This document shows, in pieces, positions 32,346-45,097 of a stretch of 64,000 nt of DNA. The notes under the pieces were generated by a model, which was not told the origin of the DNA, ran no database searches, and was given only the letters and a program-made list of their open reading frames with translations. How positions within the stretch are numbered: position 1 is the stretch's first letter; each line of letters begins with the position of its first letter. The stretch spans positions 38,061,280-38,125,279 of the forward strand of contig CM047810.1 of the NCBI GenBank assembly GCA_026214975.1. Direction: 5' to 3'. The DNA is from Gentiana macrophylla (taxonomy: Eukaryota; Streptophyta; Magnoliopsida; Gentianales; Gentianaceae). Both the position numbers and the translations under genes were made by a program.

Positions 32346-33660
32346 GAGGATAAACATCAGTTTAAAAAAAAAACAGAAAACGAAAAATCCATTCATATAT
32401 AGCATCGAAACCAAAAATAAAATAAAAAATAGTAACAAACTCAAAGGTGCTTTCACACCCTATCTATTCCACTCGTGCAGTGGAATGAAACTAGGCTTTT
32501 TATGTACCCATGGGCTATGCTACTGATGTTTTAGTGGTAATGGTTAGTAAGCTGCTGCTAGTGTTATATCTACTTACTATGGGTATAGATCAAGGTAAAC
32601 AACTTGCTTTGCAAATGGATGACATTACTAAGATGAGATCGAAGCTGCTATACGCCCTATATGCGTAGACATCGACCTAAGGTCCTCTTGGACATTGGTG
32701 ATTGCGGAGACCACTGCTAACTCATGTTTTCCCGCCTTTCGATCCCTTGGTCATTTGCCTATCTCTTTGATCTGACTAGGTCAATCGACCTATCCCCCAG
32801 CTATAATACACTTCATGCAATAGTAACAAAACATATAGTATAATATAATTTCACATAAACTATTTCATTCTTCCCCGACAAAAATTCCACGCCAAAAGTT
32901 CCCAGCAATATTTCATTAATAATAAATAAAAATAGAACATCATAAACTACTATATCGCTCATAAATATAGACAAATGTTATAATTTCACATTTTAAAGCC
33001 TATATTTTTTTAAAGCCTATATTTTGTTTCAACTATTCATTAAGAATTTACAAAGCTACTTTCACTCATATTCAATTGGAAATTTTAATTGTATCTAGCC
33101 TATATATTTTTTTTGGCATTGTATCTAGCCTATATATAAGATGAAGCATATGTACAATTGTTACAATTGCTGCCTAACACCACATTCTTTCGTTCTTTTT
33201 TTATTTTTAAAGATAACACCACATTCACATATTCAGTTTCAATTAATAAAGTAAGATATTACACAATATCGATAATCCATTGTCACAAATCCATCCATAC
33301 TGCATGCACGCAACTTAGAGTAGGAATACTCCACTGGTATAATTTAAATCGTTACTCAATGTGTAATAATGAGGTCAATTATGAAGGTAATCAAGATGAT
33401 GCAATTACCATCCTCATAGACAGTGGTGCATCTCACACTTTCTTAGACCGACATGTTGCCAAGGAGGTGCAGGGTGACATAACCGACTCACCACAGGTTA
33501 ATAATCACAGTAATAGATGTAAACAGAATGGTGAGTGAGTTTAAGTGTCCCAACTTGCCATGAATCATGCAAGAGGTTAAGTTCCAATAAGATGTGAGAT
33601 TGATCAATTTGAGAGGATGTGACATAGCATTAAGGGTGGATTGGATGTAAAATAGTTACT
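32345..33660 (+). repeat. Duplicated gypsy segment, copy 2
   Basis: It is homologous to 29396-30350 but with an extra block of about 370 bp at 32441-32812. The protease fragment at 33376-33535 reads TILIDSGASHTFLDRHVAKEV with the catalytic DSG intact. Two copies flank the pol relic. Confidence 0.75.
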
Positions 33661-33840
33661 AAGGAATTAAAAGGATGTATTGTTTTCATATTTATCTACT
33701 CTCTTTTTATTTTTGAACACAACTTTTTCATAACGACTATACAATGAATTTTTAGGTGCATTGCACGGATTTATTCGATACTTCTACATAAGGGAAGCCA
33801 TAGAGATCCTTAAGCCGATGCCCTCAAACATTCTTGAACT

Positions 33841-35765
33841 TCAAATCTTGAAATGATTGATCTGAATATTCTCAACATCAAGTTTCTTGAAATTACTCCG
33901 TTTACGTGCCGCGAAAAACTTCCCCCAATTGTAAGCCTTGTACTTGGAAGGATTTTTCTCATTAATCAATTCTTCCAGAGGCTCCACCAAAGTGTGATGA
34001 GCTGGGTTGAAGAAGAATGGTATTGAAAACCTTTCTCTCTTACTATTAACCATCACCCTATGTTCCACGCTCTCGTACTTGTCATTGCTCCAAACCTGTA
34101 AAACAATCAAAATTATATGATACGTCAAATTTACGTGGATCGGTCAATCTAATAAAGAGTACAACGAACCCAATATCTAAACTAAGTACCTGAACAATGT
34201 CACCGACATTGATGATATAAGCATCAGGAGTAGGTTTGACACGAATCCATTCCCCATCTGTTTTTCGTTTAACCTCGAGGCCTCCAACATCATCCTGAGC
34301 AAGAACTGTTAATGCACCCGCGTCCTTATGGCGACCAACACCGAGTGCAAGATCAGGGATAGGGCATGGAGGGTAGTAATTCAGCCGGATAAAGCTCGTT
34401 TGCTCCTCAAAGAATCCATGCATTCGTTTTTCTGGTAGCCCTAAACTCAAGGATATGAGTTCCAATAGCTTGAAACATAGTTCTTCAGTTTTCTGAGCAT
34501 ATTCCTCACAAGCCTCCCTGTCAAAAAGATTATGCAAATTAATGATCGAGCCCAATTTATACAATGTGTGGAACACTTCAAATAAGGTTTGAATTGTCCA
34601 CAAAGGTTCGAACTCGAGACTTCTTGCTTAAGAGGCCAGAACCTAGGATGCACGGATACGGGATACACGGATACGAGATTTTCGTAAAATATAGGATACG
34701 GATACCGGGATGTATTTGTAAATAATGAAAATATAAGGACCAATCTGTAAATAATTAAAATACAAGGACCAAATTTATACAGTTATTGCGATTCTTAAAA
34801 ACCCAAAAGTTCATATTGGGATTAATGAAGATGAAAGGAAAATTTTATTATTCTTGGGACGGTGAAGTTTTGGGCTTTGAAAGGGCACATGCATTGGCAC
34901 ACACCTTTTCATGTCATTATGAAAAAAAGAAATGAAAAAAAGAACCAAATTTTTCACCGCGGGCGTATCCGGCTACCGATACGGCGATGTTATCGAATTG
35001 GCGTATCCTAAATGTCATAACTGAATTTTGAAACTACAAATCAGTCCCGATACGTATCCCATGACGTATCCTTGCCGTATCCGTATCCGCGGCCTATCGG
35101 ATACGCGATACGGCTGAAAACTCACGTATCCATGCATCATAGGCCAGAACCCCTTCCACTCGGACTCTCTCCCAACAGAACACCAATTTTATTGGTGAGT
35201 ATACAAACCATCATTATTGATCAATGAAACTGATTCAAGCTACAAGAACTAATGATACAAACAAGTGAGAATGGTAATACAAGTTGGTGTGATAAGATTA
35301 GTACCTTAATTCAGGAAGAAAATCGGGCCATTGATTGTGGAGCTGATTGAGCTCATTATGATCAGCTTCATATGAAGTAGGTATGAAGGTGGGAGACTTC
35401 ACTACCAAATCAAACACTTCTTTCCAGTCTCTAACGTTTTTAGTGTGCTCTGTATCGTAATATCCTAATGGATTCACTTCATCTCTTTTGACCTTCAACT
35501 TGTCCTCTTTCGGCAACGAAAAGAACCGTCTTGACACCGACTCTATTTTCTGGCGTAATTCAGTGGGAACCCCATGATTGATCACTTGAAAAAATCCCCA
35601 CTTTTCACAAGCATCGCCTATTTCGGAGACTATATGGTTTAAATCCTCGGGATTGGAAGAGTTCAACACAGAAAGATCGATAACTGGGATGCCTTCTGCT
35701 TCAGTTGGTGTGAGTTTTGGCCTGTGCTCTAGATCTTGAATGAAAGCCGGATCAACCTCTCCCAT
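33841..35765 (-). CDS. 2-oxoglutarate/Fe(II)-dependent dioxygenase, three exons
   Basis: Exons on the minus strand are 35765-35305, 34517-34190 and 34095-33841, with GT-AG introns of 787 and 94 bp. The joined frame is open for 347 residues, the usual length of the plant DOXC class. Exon 1 starts MGEVDPAFIQDLEHRP and holds the DIOX_N domain (IPVIDLSVL, EKWGFFQVINHGVP). Exon 2 has LNYYPPCP, the HKD iron ligands (GVGRHKDAGALTVLAQDD) and GGLEVKR. Exon 3 has the second His (ESVEHRV) and the RFSIPFFF co-substrate Arg/Ser. All catalytic residues are present. Such cytosolic enzymes oxidise small metabolites or hormones. The N terminus recalls Arabidopsis At3g19000/At3g19010-type proteins, but the substrate cannot be told. 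Confidence 0.92.
34644..35141. mobile_element. MULE-like MITE in dioxygenase intron 1
   Basis: Ends TAGGATGCACGGATACG and, inverted, TATGATGCATGGATACG pair at 14 of 17 bases. The 10-bp direct repeat GGCCAGAACC lies directly outside each end (34634-34643, 35142-35151). Length 498 bp, no coding capacity, with many GATACG/CGTATC words near both ends. A 9-10 bp duplication points to a Mutator-type origin. Confidence 0.8.
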
Positions 35766-36269
35766 TTGTTGGCTGTGATTTTTTTTTTTTTTATATTATT
35801 ATTATTATTATTTTTGTGTGTGCAAGCTAATCGTAATTCTAATTAAGGGGGTTGTTGGATAAGAGATAGTCAAGCATTATGTATGCAGGTTGTCTGGACA
35901 AGATTCTTTGAACCTGGACAGAATCCGTTACCATCTTTGATTAATCTGGACGATTAGCTGGAGTTTTTGCCTCACCCGTTGTTCATTTTGTCCTTGTTTG
36001 CATCCTGATTCCATCAAAAACGTCATTTGCAATTGCAACCGACACGCGATGTCATCCCACGCTACGCGACCTAGTTTTTACTTAGACACCGAATTAGAGA
36101 CACAACTTGGACAGGTGATATCATCCCACGCTCAATACTTACTTTAAACATAAGAAGTTAAACGACCCATCACGATAAGCAAAATATGTACTTAAAACAT
36201 AAGCATTGATCGTTCATTTACATAGAAACAATCGGAAAAGGTTATAGAGGACTGTTTTTAATCTAATTT
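35766..36269. other. Upstream region of the dioxygenase gene
   Basis: It contains a T-rich run and (ATT)n near 35780-35815, and a direct repeat GAT(G/A)TCATCCCACGCT at about 36050 and 36116. No TATA box is clear, and no other gene was seen. Confidence 0.4.
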
Positions 36270-36274
36270 GAGAA

Positions 36275-36412
36275 AAAAAAAAAGACAAGAAAAAAATATA
36301 GTGGTCGGGAAGGACATGTTACTAGAAGTGTTGCTACATGTTACTTAAAGTAACAGACGCGTTTTTGTCCTTCTCAATCACTATCTTTTTTCCTTGTCAT
36401 TTTTTTTCATTT
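36275..36412. mobile_element. Small foldback element
   Basis: Arms GACAAGAAAAAAATATAGTG... and the inverse of ...CACTATCTTTTTTCCTTGTC pair over about 32 bases (roughly 26 matches, ending in the GAAGGAC/GTCCTTC core). They enclose a 50-bp middle with its own small ATGTTACTT...AAGTAAC symmetry. It is a MITE-like hairpin of unknown family. Confidence 0.55.
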
Positions 36413-36616
36413 TGTATCTTATTTTGTCCTTCTGACCTGCCACCCCGAGAAACAATTACATCTTGTTAACATATATTGAATTAAGTCTGGTTGACTTTTA
36501 GCAATATAAGCCTTCTATTTGTAACCTATTACGGTCTCACATATTATTGCAATGAGAATGCAAGTGCATGTTTTCTTCTTTTCTTTCTTGATTTGTTGAT
36601 TATACCAATTCCAACA

Positions 36617-38290
36617 TGGTATCAGAGATTCGATCTTAGGCAAAGCTAATCTCAAATACTATGATCGCGGATCGAATTGAATTTCTCTGGGGTTTGGTGA
36701 GTTTTGCTTATCATTTTCTGTGATATCTCGTGGTATGTAGTTGAATTTGCCTCTACAGATCTGCTTTTCTTCGGTGATTTTCTTGGTAAATATTGTTGTG
36801 AAATTGTCGTTGGCTTCGATGTCGTTTTAGTATGAGCTGTGCATCTTGTTCAACATGGTAAGGGGTGAAGATTTGTTTCAGACAACTAGTGTTTGTTTAG
36901 ATGGTAAGAACTATTCGTACTGGAGTTACGTAATGATTTTTTTTTTTTTTTTTGAAAGGCAAGCAAATGTGGAGTTATATTTCTGGTATTGTTGTGGTTC
37001 GTAAAGCTGTTGATGAGAAGTACGTTGAATTTGAATTGATGGAGAAGTGGGATACTTGTAATTCAATAATCATTACTTGGATTAATAATTCTGTTGAGAA
37101 TAGAATTGGTATGCAAGTGGTCAAGTATGATACCACTAAACAGGTTTGGGACTATTGTAGGACTATTTTGGTGCCATAGGTGGTTCTACAAAAAGGAAAA
37201 GTCTTATTTGAAACACAAAATATTCTAAGTAGGAATTCAAGAATAAGGAACAAAGATACAAAATTTTACCATCGCCATTGTCTAAAAAGATAGATAGGCC
37301 AACTCAGAATCAGAACGGTGACGTGCCAGCTGGTCGTCCCTTGAAAGGAGGCCGCCTTGAGTCCAATCACAGGACATTATTATCTCCCTTGATGTTACTA
37401 ATGGTTGGTCCTTGTATTAGTTAGATATAAAAAATATTCTTTGCATGATGATTTACAAGAGGAAGTCTATATGTAGCCACCCTTGTGGTTTGTTGCTCAG
37501 GAAAGTGGTCTAGTTTGCAGACTGAAAAAGGCAATGTATGGTCTTAAGCAGTCACCAAAAGCTTGGTTTTGAAAATTCATTGAAGTGGTTAAACAGTTTG
37601 GTTTGAAATAATGTCAAACTGATTATTCTGTGTTTTATGCAAACACTTAGAGAACACAGTACAACAGAGAGTTGTATGCTATAGTAAATCTTGAAATATT
37701 TATTCCCATTGTCTATGTAGATGATATTTGAATATATGGCGTGACCAACTTGGTATTGTACTACTCAAGAAATTCCGTCGAAAGAGGTTTTAGACTGAAG
37801 ACCTTGGGAAGCTACGATATTTTCTAGGAATAGAAGTGGCCAGATCAATTCAAGGTATTATGATGTGTCAAAGAAGGTATGTACTTGATTTATTGCACGA
37901 AGTTGGGTTAATTGGCAGAAGACCGGTGGATACTCCTATGGATCCAAATCAAATATTGTTAAAGGATAAAGGAGAGACACTTAAGTGCCCTCGAAAGTAC
38001 ACACGTTTGGTTGGGAAACTCAACTATCTCACCATTACAAGGCTAGGTATTACATACTTGGTTAGTGTGGTGGGTCAATTCTCAGAAACTCCAAGAAAGC
38101 AGCACTGGGAAGCATCCTTGCGGATTTTACATTACTTAAAACGGGCTTCAGGACTGGGTATTATATATATAGACCTAATGATTATCTTAAAGGTCAACCA
38201 AGGGTTATTGTACATTATTTGGAGGAAATCAGTAGTAGCACAATCTAGTGCAGAAGTCGGGCAATGGCTCTTGAATGCAATAAATTGACA
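36617..38290 (+). pseudogene. Deleted Ty1/copia retrotransposon relic
   Basis: A copia-type PBS word (TGGTATCAGAGATTC, 36618) follows a possible LTR end (CCAACA). Gag remnants follow (LDGKNYSYWSYVM, KGKQMWSYISGI, 36895-37180). Protease and integrase are deleted. RVT_2 remnants are CRLKKAMYGLKQSPKAWF (37516-37570), VYVDDI (37710), GSYDIF with a frameshift, RRYVLDLLHEVGLIGRRPVDTPM (37870-37940) and SVVAQSSAE near 38230. Stops are frequent. No downstream LTR was recognised. Confidence 0.85.
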
Positions 38291-38675
38291 TGGATAAGAC
38301 ATTCTCTAAAAGAGATTGTGATGCCAATAGATAATATCTACACATGAAACTTTTCTTTCCTTTTAAGTGGAAAAAAAGAAAGTAGAAAGACTAAAGAGAC
38401 GATATTCATATCCCTTTGTAAAAGCAAAGCATGAATGCACCAATTATATTAAAATAACACAAGGAAAATCATAATATATAAAACAGGGTACTTCACAGAA
38501 AGAGTTTAGTAATCAAAGAGAAAGCATTTTCAAACAAGTTTCCAACTGAAAACGTACGCAACAAGCCCGGAACTAAATCCTGTAATGAAGGTTGCAAAAG
38601 TTGGCAAGTGTAGACAAAACTACTTGGATGCATTCTCAAAACCAAGGGTTTTAGGCCTGACTGATATTTAAAACC

Positions 38676-41111
38676 TTAAATAAACAAGTGTTTAAACTCC
38701 CCGTTGGCATGTTGACAGACCTGGTTGTAGCACCATAAATCTGCAAGGGATATCAAATGAAATTATTTCTTATCAGCTGAAAATCAGGAAATGTTCAAGC
38801 AATGGTACCGTTTACAGTCTAGTGGAATCAAATTCAAGAAATAAAAACGGTCTATGGACAACATTTAGAATGCTTGAAGAATAATTACCACATAGAAATG
38901 AGAAGGTCATAAGCATCTATACCATAAAATCAATTATTATACAAAGAAAATATTGATGAAACTATGAGTTTGAGGACAGAAAGCAATCGCTATGATTTCA
39001 CCCTACTCATCCATCAAATAGGGCAGCTAACAAAGTGGCTAAAGATAAAGATTATCAATCAGTGGTGGAGCCATGTATACATGGGGTTATGTGCACCCAT
39101 ACGATTTTTTAACTTCAAAAGATGCCATTCAACAAACATATAAGCTAAAACAACATCGTTTTGATGCCTTCAACACCTGTTATATAGATTAATTTCACTT
39201 GGATGATGTATATGTTGGTCCTCACCGAAATATGGGCACTACACTGGAAAAATTAAATTTGCAGCCCCAGTGTCCATGAAAAAGACCAAACTTTCTCTCG
39301 AGTCACATGATGATGGAGGGAGGGGGTGGGGAGGAGGGCATACAGCTTAATGTACTCATATCTAGTCAAGAAATTCAATTAGTGCATATACCAACCATGA
39401 TTTAATGATTTATCCACTCTTTACTTTTACAGCCCGAAGGTACCAAAGTATCGCGGGTTTTGGGTTTTTCTACCCTCTATCTTTTGATGCTTTGCTAATT
39501 GCTAAGATTTTTGGAGTGTAAGTGAAAGCAAGGAGCCATGCAAGTATAGCTAGCTGCAGGTGAGATTGGGTATATAAAGATTAAATGCAATAAAAAAATT
39601 AGCACAAGCATAATACACATGTAATAAAAGAAATGATTTGACCATTTAGACATACTATACGTAAACCAGAAAGACTGGTATGTGACCAAGAAATAAACAC
39701 TCCAATTAAGAAAGCAGCATATAGGTAAATCATTAATACGTCCAAGAATAAATACTTCATCAGACCCTTCCCTACCTAAATGCAGATATATCGTTTAACG
39801 AGTTGGTAAAAAGATGTTACATATTATCTGTGGAAGATTCAGTTCATATATTTAATTCAACAAGACAGGGAGAGTGTTAGGAAGATGAAACACTAGAGAA
39901 TCAATTGAAAGATCAGAATGATGATCAAGTAACTATCCTGCTTCTAAAACACAAGAAAAGTGAATTAAGATAACACGATTTCAGAGTTATTGTTTCTGAA
40001 TTCTGAGTGAAAACAATCTACCTACTTAAGTTCAATTCCTGCCCTCAAATCTTTATATATTGCCTAATACAAACAGTTAACAAAACTAATTAATAATCCT
40101 AATCCAAAGTAAATTAGAGATTCGAAATCCTATCTTTCTACATGATCCAATGTTTTGCGCTATCAGAGTAAACGGATCATGATGACATGCATGTGGATAC
40201 GAGTGTGAAAGAATCACAAGCATATGGAGACCAAAAAATTGTTAGCCCACGGACACGCTACAGTCGTACTTTACGTTATACATTTCACTGGCAGAATGGT
40301 CTCTAGACAAGATTTCCTCTACTATTTCTTCAAGGGTGTTTAGAAAAATTGATACTACAGTGAACTTGGCTGATACAGTAAGTTCTACTTGTTTAGTAAA
40401 GCATCAAGATATCCTCTCACCTGAATAACTCTTAGTCCAGCTTCTTATCACCTAAATTCATCAAGTTAAATATACAAAAGTCTAGATCTTGAGATAAATA
40501 AATAGCTTTTAGAAAATGATAACATCAATGCAGAAAATATGGACAGTTCCATGAAAAACTTCAAATCATAACACAGAGAATATAATCTAATATGTGAAAT
40601 AAATAAGCATATGACAAAGATTGAAGAACAAGAAATAACAGGTCACTTACAAAGAGCAATAATGATTTATCCTTGAACTAAATCAACATAAAGATTGTAA
40701 CACTATAATTCGTGATTAGGAAAAATAAGAATACAATTAACAGTGCAAATTAGTATACAAAAAGCAGCTAGAAAGCGGAAACACATAAAAGGGGCAAATA
40801 CGGAAATTTTGACAAAAACAAATACTACGAGAAAAGAAGAACGCGTGAACCCTACCAAATGAATCGCCGAAGTTGGTCCAGATTTCCGGACGGATTGACT
40901 TATCAGTATCAGCGATACCAATGACTTCAACAAACGTGGAAAGCGGAGCAGGAGGATTCCCTTTTATCAGGATTTGCTGCTCGTCCGTTGATTTTCCGAG
41001 GACGGAACCGCTTTCCAACCGGAGAACTTGAAACGCCGCCCTGACTCTTTTTCCGACGTGCAATCGAAGCAAATCCGCGTTCACAAATACTGCTGGATTC
41101 GATGTATCCAT
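38676..41111 (-). CDS. RPA3: Replication protein A 14-kDa subunit (RPA3), two exons
   Basis: RPA3 is the small OB-fold subunit of the heterotrimeric single-strand DNA-binding complex of nuclear replication and repair. Exon 1 (41111-40856) encodes MDTSNPAVFVNADLLRLHVG, VLRLESGSVLGKSTDEQQ, TFVEVIGIADTDKSIRPEIW and TNFGDSF. A 2115-bp GT-AG intron (40855-38741) follows. Exon 2 (38740-38676) encodes DLWCYNQVCQHANGEFKHLFI and a TAA. The joined frame is 321 bases, 106 residues, the usual plant RPA3 length, and phases fit exactly. No damage is visible in the exons. An E2F-like site pair lies upstream (41337-41363), in keeping with S-phase expression. Confidence 0.93.
38741..40855 (-). other. Long RPA3 intron
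   Basis: The donor is GTAGGG and the acceptor CCCTTGCAG on the minus strand. It makes up most of the gene. It is AT-rich and I recognise no mobile element or coding unit in it. Confidence 0.8.
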
Positions 41112-41336
41112 GGCTCGTCTGTTATGTTAGACTGAAGAAAACAAAAACAAATGTCAATTTCACATCCATTTTATCATAAGAATCATAAAATAAATCAAAA
41201 GGAGATGCTTATTTTTGGATTAAAGATGTATTACCTCCGGTAGCGGAATAGTCTGAGATCAAAGAATTGCCTCTTCAGTTCAATTTCATTATCGATTGCA
41301 GCTATAGACTATTATAGTTCTGGAAAGGGCGGTAAA

Positions 41337-41363
41337 ATTCCCGCGCTTATTAGATGCGCGGGA
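41337..41363. promoter_or_regulatory. Paired E2F-like sites upstream of RPA3
   Basis: TTCCCGCGC and GCGCGGGA face each other 9 bp apart, about 230 bp before the RPA3 start codon. TTCCCGCG fits the plant E2F consensus (TTTSSCGS-like). This is expected for a replication gene. Confidence 0.65.
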
Positions 41364-42832
41364 TCAATTATTTTCGCCTTATTTTGCATTTTTATCCCAG
41401 TTTTTTTTGGGGAGTGGTAAATGAACAAAAAAAAAAAAAATAAAAAAAAAAAAACCACAGGAATCAGGACAGTAAAAAGATAAATTGTGTGATAAGGAGT
41501 AATTTACAATTTATAACTTCAAATTCATTGTTTGTTGCAGTGGAACTGACCTCAAATTCAATGTTTCACTGTTCACTGTTTATGTATTCTTTACAAAAAT
41601 AACGTTGAAAAATATCAAATGAAATGTCTAAATAAAGAGAACGTGAAGAGGAAAAATATGATAAAAGAATTACCATCTTTCGACAATTAGATCAAAAGAT
41701 ATATTCGTTTTTGTAGTTGAATACGAAAGAATATAAATCACGGTGAAATAAGGATATATCCTTTTTACCCAGAAAAATATTTCACTATCCTTTTTGCATA
41801 TTTCTATGTTCAAATTGACTTTTTAATAATAAACTCTTTTTTTTATTATTATTATTGTTTTTTCAGCATCTTTTCAACTTTTTTTTATTTAGTCTTTGAC
41901 TAAACTCATTAAAGAAAAAGCGAAAATAGTTGTAATTCATAAAGTGTCCCCTTTTACTCAGCCCCAAATCTCCCTCATTTACATAAATTCAAATTTTGAA
42001 TGTCCAACACAAATCCTCCATATCTTCCTATTATCCTTCAAAGTCACTCATCCCCAAATCCCCCCTCTCCAGTTCTGCATCATCTTCTTGTTCTATCCAA
42101 TTCTTGTAATGAGGTCACTCGTTTTTATGCACACAAACATTTGAACTTTTAACGAATTCAATTCGTGTTTTTGTGAAATTTCAGCTTGTTAATGAATTTG
42201 AATTTGTGTTTTTATGAAATTTCAGCCCTTTATTGTGGAACCCCTGATAATGAATTTGTGTTATTCGCCTCCAACACAGGTAAAGAGTTGAAATTTGTGT
42301 TTTTCATGGATTCATGGGTTCAAGGTTCAAGAGTTCAGGGGTTCGGGGGGTTCATGGGGTTTAAGGATTAGTTATGGGGTTGAAGAAGATGGGTAATTTG
42401 GGTTTTAGGGTTAGGATTATTGATTTGGAAATTAAGGAAATTGAATCAAGGGTAAATTGGGCAACTCATCCTATTTTGTATGGAAATGGTCTTTTAAAAG
42501 AATTTGTTTCCCCACATTATTTAAGCAATTATTGTGGTAAAAAAAGGCTTCTTAACCCAATGCCTCCTTTTTAGTAGTAAATGTGAATGTATATATTTAA
42601 CCCGGTATGGGAACACGTGAACACAAAAAATGATTCCCCGAATAAAAATTTTCTTCCCCTACTCTCGGCTGACTTTTAGGAGTTTTAAAGGCTGAGCGAT
42701 CAGACTCGGTATTGAAAATCAGAAGGCTGAGGGATCACACTAAGTATTGAAGACTGAAGACTGGGGGTTCAGACTCATATTTGAAATTTAAAGTCGAGTT
42801 TATAAAGTTGTCTCCAACTAAGTATGTGATGG
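41364..42832. other. Intergenic region, no supported gene
   Basis: A-runs at 41440-41460 and AT-rich DNA. Frames at 41896-42144 and 42374-42574 (MGLKKMGNLGFRVRIID...) have no family I recognise and no splice or promoter context. The region ends at the left flank GATGG of element C. Confidence 0.4.
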
Positions 42833-44288
42833 TGTTGTGTGATTTTCACTTTAATCACTAAATCCTACCGCAAGCGCACGGCTTATCGAGTAGTACTTAG
42901 GATGTCGATCCCACAGGGACTTGGGACAATCACCGAATAGTTATCAATTTATATTAGCTAAACTAATCAAATTTTGGTGTTTTAAGATATAAGATAACTA
43001 AAAACTAAGGTCCTATTTAAATCTCAACACAAGTCCAAGAAAATGCTAGAAATCAAGTTGGAAGAACTTCTAGGACGTCGGATTACCACGGTAACAAATA
43101 TATGACTTTTACAACGACCTTTCCATTTACTATGAATTTTTACTTATGTTGACGAATAATCAAAAGTGATTAACAATATTCTTTCAAACTACTATTAATC
43201 GTGCCTAAATTAATATTAAATCCGATTTCTCTCTCATTAACTTAATCTAGACCCATTAAAACATCATTATTCATATTGCCACAAGAAATTTCAATTAACT
43301 TTCACTCTCATGAATTTTCTTGATTGAAATTAGGGTTCTAACCTATCAACTAAACTTCACCTTTCAGTACATCACCTAATTGATAATAAATTCTTCATAT
43401 AAACCTATGGAAATTCATCTTACAATCCATCAATTCATAAATTCATACGAAATAGCACACCAAAATCAATACAAAAGCATATCAATTCATAATAATAGGA
43501 AAGATCAAATCTTTAACTCACATATTCATTTACCGTGCTCTCCTAATCCTAGAAAATTAAATCTACTCGCGCATAATCAAAGAGATCACAAAAATCATGG
43601 ATTTAGGCATTGTGAAACGTAAAGATAAAATAAAAGGAAGAAAATTAAGAGAAAGGAAATAGAATTGTCTCACAAATATCATAAAACCAAGAAATTCACG
43701 ATCCGTTCTTTGTTCTTGAGCCCTAAGCAAAAATCTTGTTCTTCAAAAGTTGAGGGAAAAAAATAGATGGGATTGGGAGTGCAAATCACGCCTAAATGGA
43801 ATGAATGTGGCGTCTATGATCACTTTTCAATTTAAGGGAATTATTTTAGGATAAATAGGAATTTTCCTTAATTTAAATTGTGTAATTTATCTCCTAAAAT
43901 AAAATTCCCTAAAAATATGAAGATAATGGCGCAATATTCCTTATTTTTGCTCTCTTTTTTCACGCCAATCTCTTGAAATCACGTTGGGAATTATCTCCAC
44001 CAATCAGAACATTTCGTTGGCCTGTAGAAAATCTGGATAGTTTCTACATTTTTTCACACCCTGTTCCATTCTTCCACACCTGGGTGTGATTCTTCTTGCC
44101 TTCATTACTTTGACTCATTTTTAGCTCATTTTCATTGCCTTTTATGCTCGGATTCATCATATCTGTAAAATATCAAAGCCACAGCAGTAATCTAGTCCAA
44201 AAAGGCAATTCATCATACGAATATCACAAAATAGGCATTAAAACAGGCCAAAATGATCCAAGAATAACCACATATGGTGGACTTATCA
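42833..44288 (-). repeat. Element C 3' LTR
   Basis: On the minus strand it starts TGATAAGTCCACC (44288) and ends CACACAACA (42833), 1456 bp. It matches 62555-64000 with few differences. The U3 holds the palindrome CACACCTGGGTGTG (44075-44088) and a CACACC half-site 20 bp away (44055). The outer flank is GATGG. Confidence 0.93.
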
Positions 44289-44308
44289 AACTCCCCCAAG
44301 CTTAAACC
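44288..44308 (-). other. Element C polypurine tract
   Basis: On the minus strand, AAGCTTGGGGGAGT lies directly before the LTR start TGATAAG. Confidence 0.85.
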
Positions 44309-45078
44309 TTGCTTGTCCCAAAGCAAGTCAAAAGGACTCAAGACGAGACGGACTATGAAGATCACACATGACATAACATTAGACAAAGATGCACAACACA
44401 CGAGCATTAATAAAATTCATCCCATCATTCAAAACACAAGATATAGACTAACTAATCCTTTTTATCATATCATGAGCAAAAGTGAACAGGGAAACAAGAT
44501 AGACCAAGCAAATAGACCTCACGGGATAAATCACTCAAACGCTCAACATTTGTGAGGTGACTAAACTCTCAAGCTCATTCCATTGGAAATGCCCTACTAT
44601 AAGCTTGTATATCGTCTCATATCAATCACCAAGACATTGTGCAACACATAAATCATAAGATCTTTGGAAAAAGAGAAAAAAAAAACGGTAAGTGAGGATA
44701 GCCCAAGTGAGAAAAAGAAAGTGATAGGTGTAGGAAAAGGTATAAGAGATGGCAAAACCATTAGGATTAGCGCGACACGTGACATTTAGACTTCAACATC
44801 ACACAAGTGCAAGGGGGTCATACACTTTATTCCAAATAAAAGAGAATACAATAGATAATTTTTCTAATTTGGAGAATAATGATACAACTCCATCTTGATT
44901 GCTAACAGGTAAAACAAAATAGATTTAGGAGGTTATTTTTTTGATCGTCTCCTTTATTGATTTTTTTTCTTTTCATTTTTCTGTTTTCTTTTTTTTCATT
45001 TTTTTTTTTCATTTTTTTTCCTCATATATATTTTATTTTTTTTTCAACTAAGAAACGAACACGTAGTACCGGTGTGGA

Positions 45079-45097
45079 TTTCCCCCAAGCTTGACCA
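45079..45097 (-). other. Second polypurine-like tract of C
   Basis: TCAAGCTTGGGGGAAATCC on the minus strand nearly repeats the true tract about 790 bp downstream of it. Confidence 0.65.

Noticed and set aside
29396..33660. LTR pair around the gypsy relic
   Set aside because: The repeated segments contain a protease fragment and lack clear TG...CA ends with target duplications.
42374..42574. A 66-codon frame beginning MGLKKMGNLGFRVR
   Set aside because: No recognisable family and no splice or conservation evidence; kept only as part of the intergenic description.
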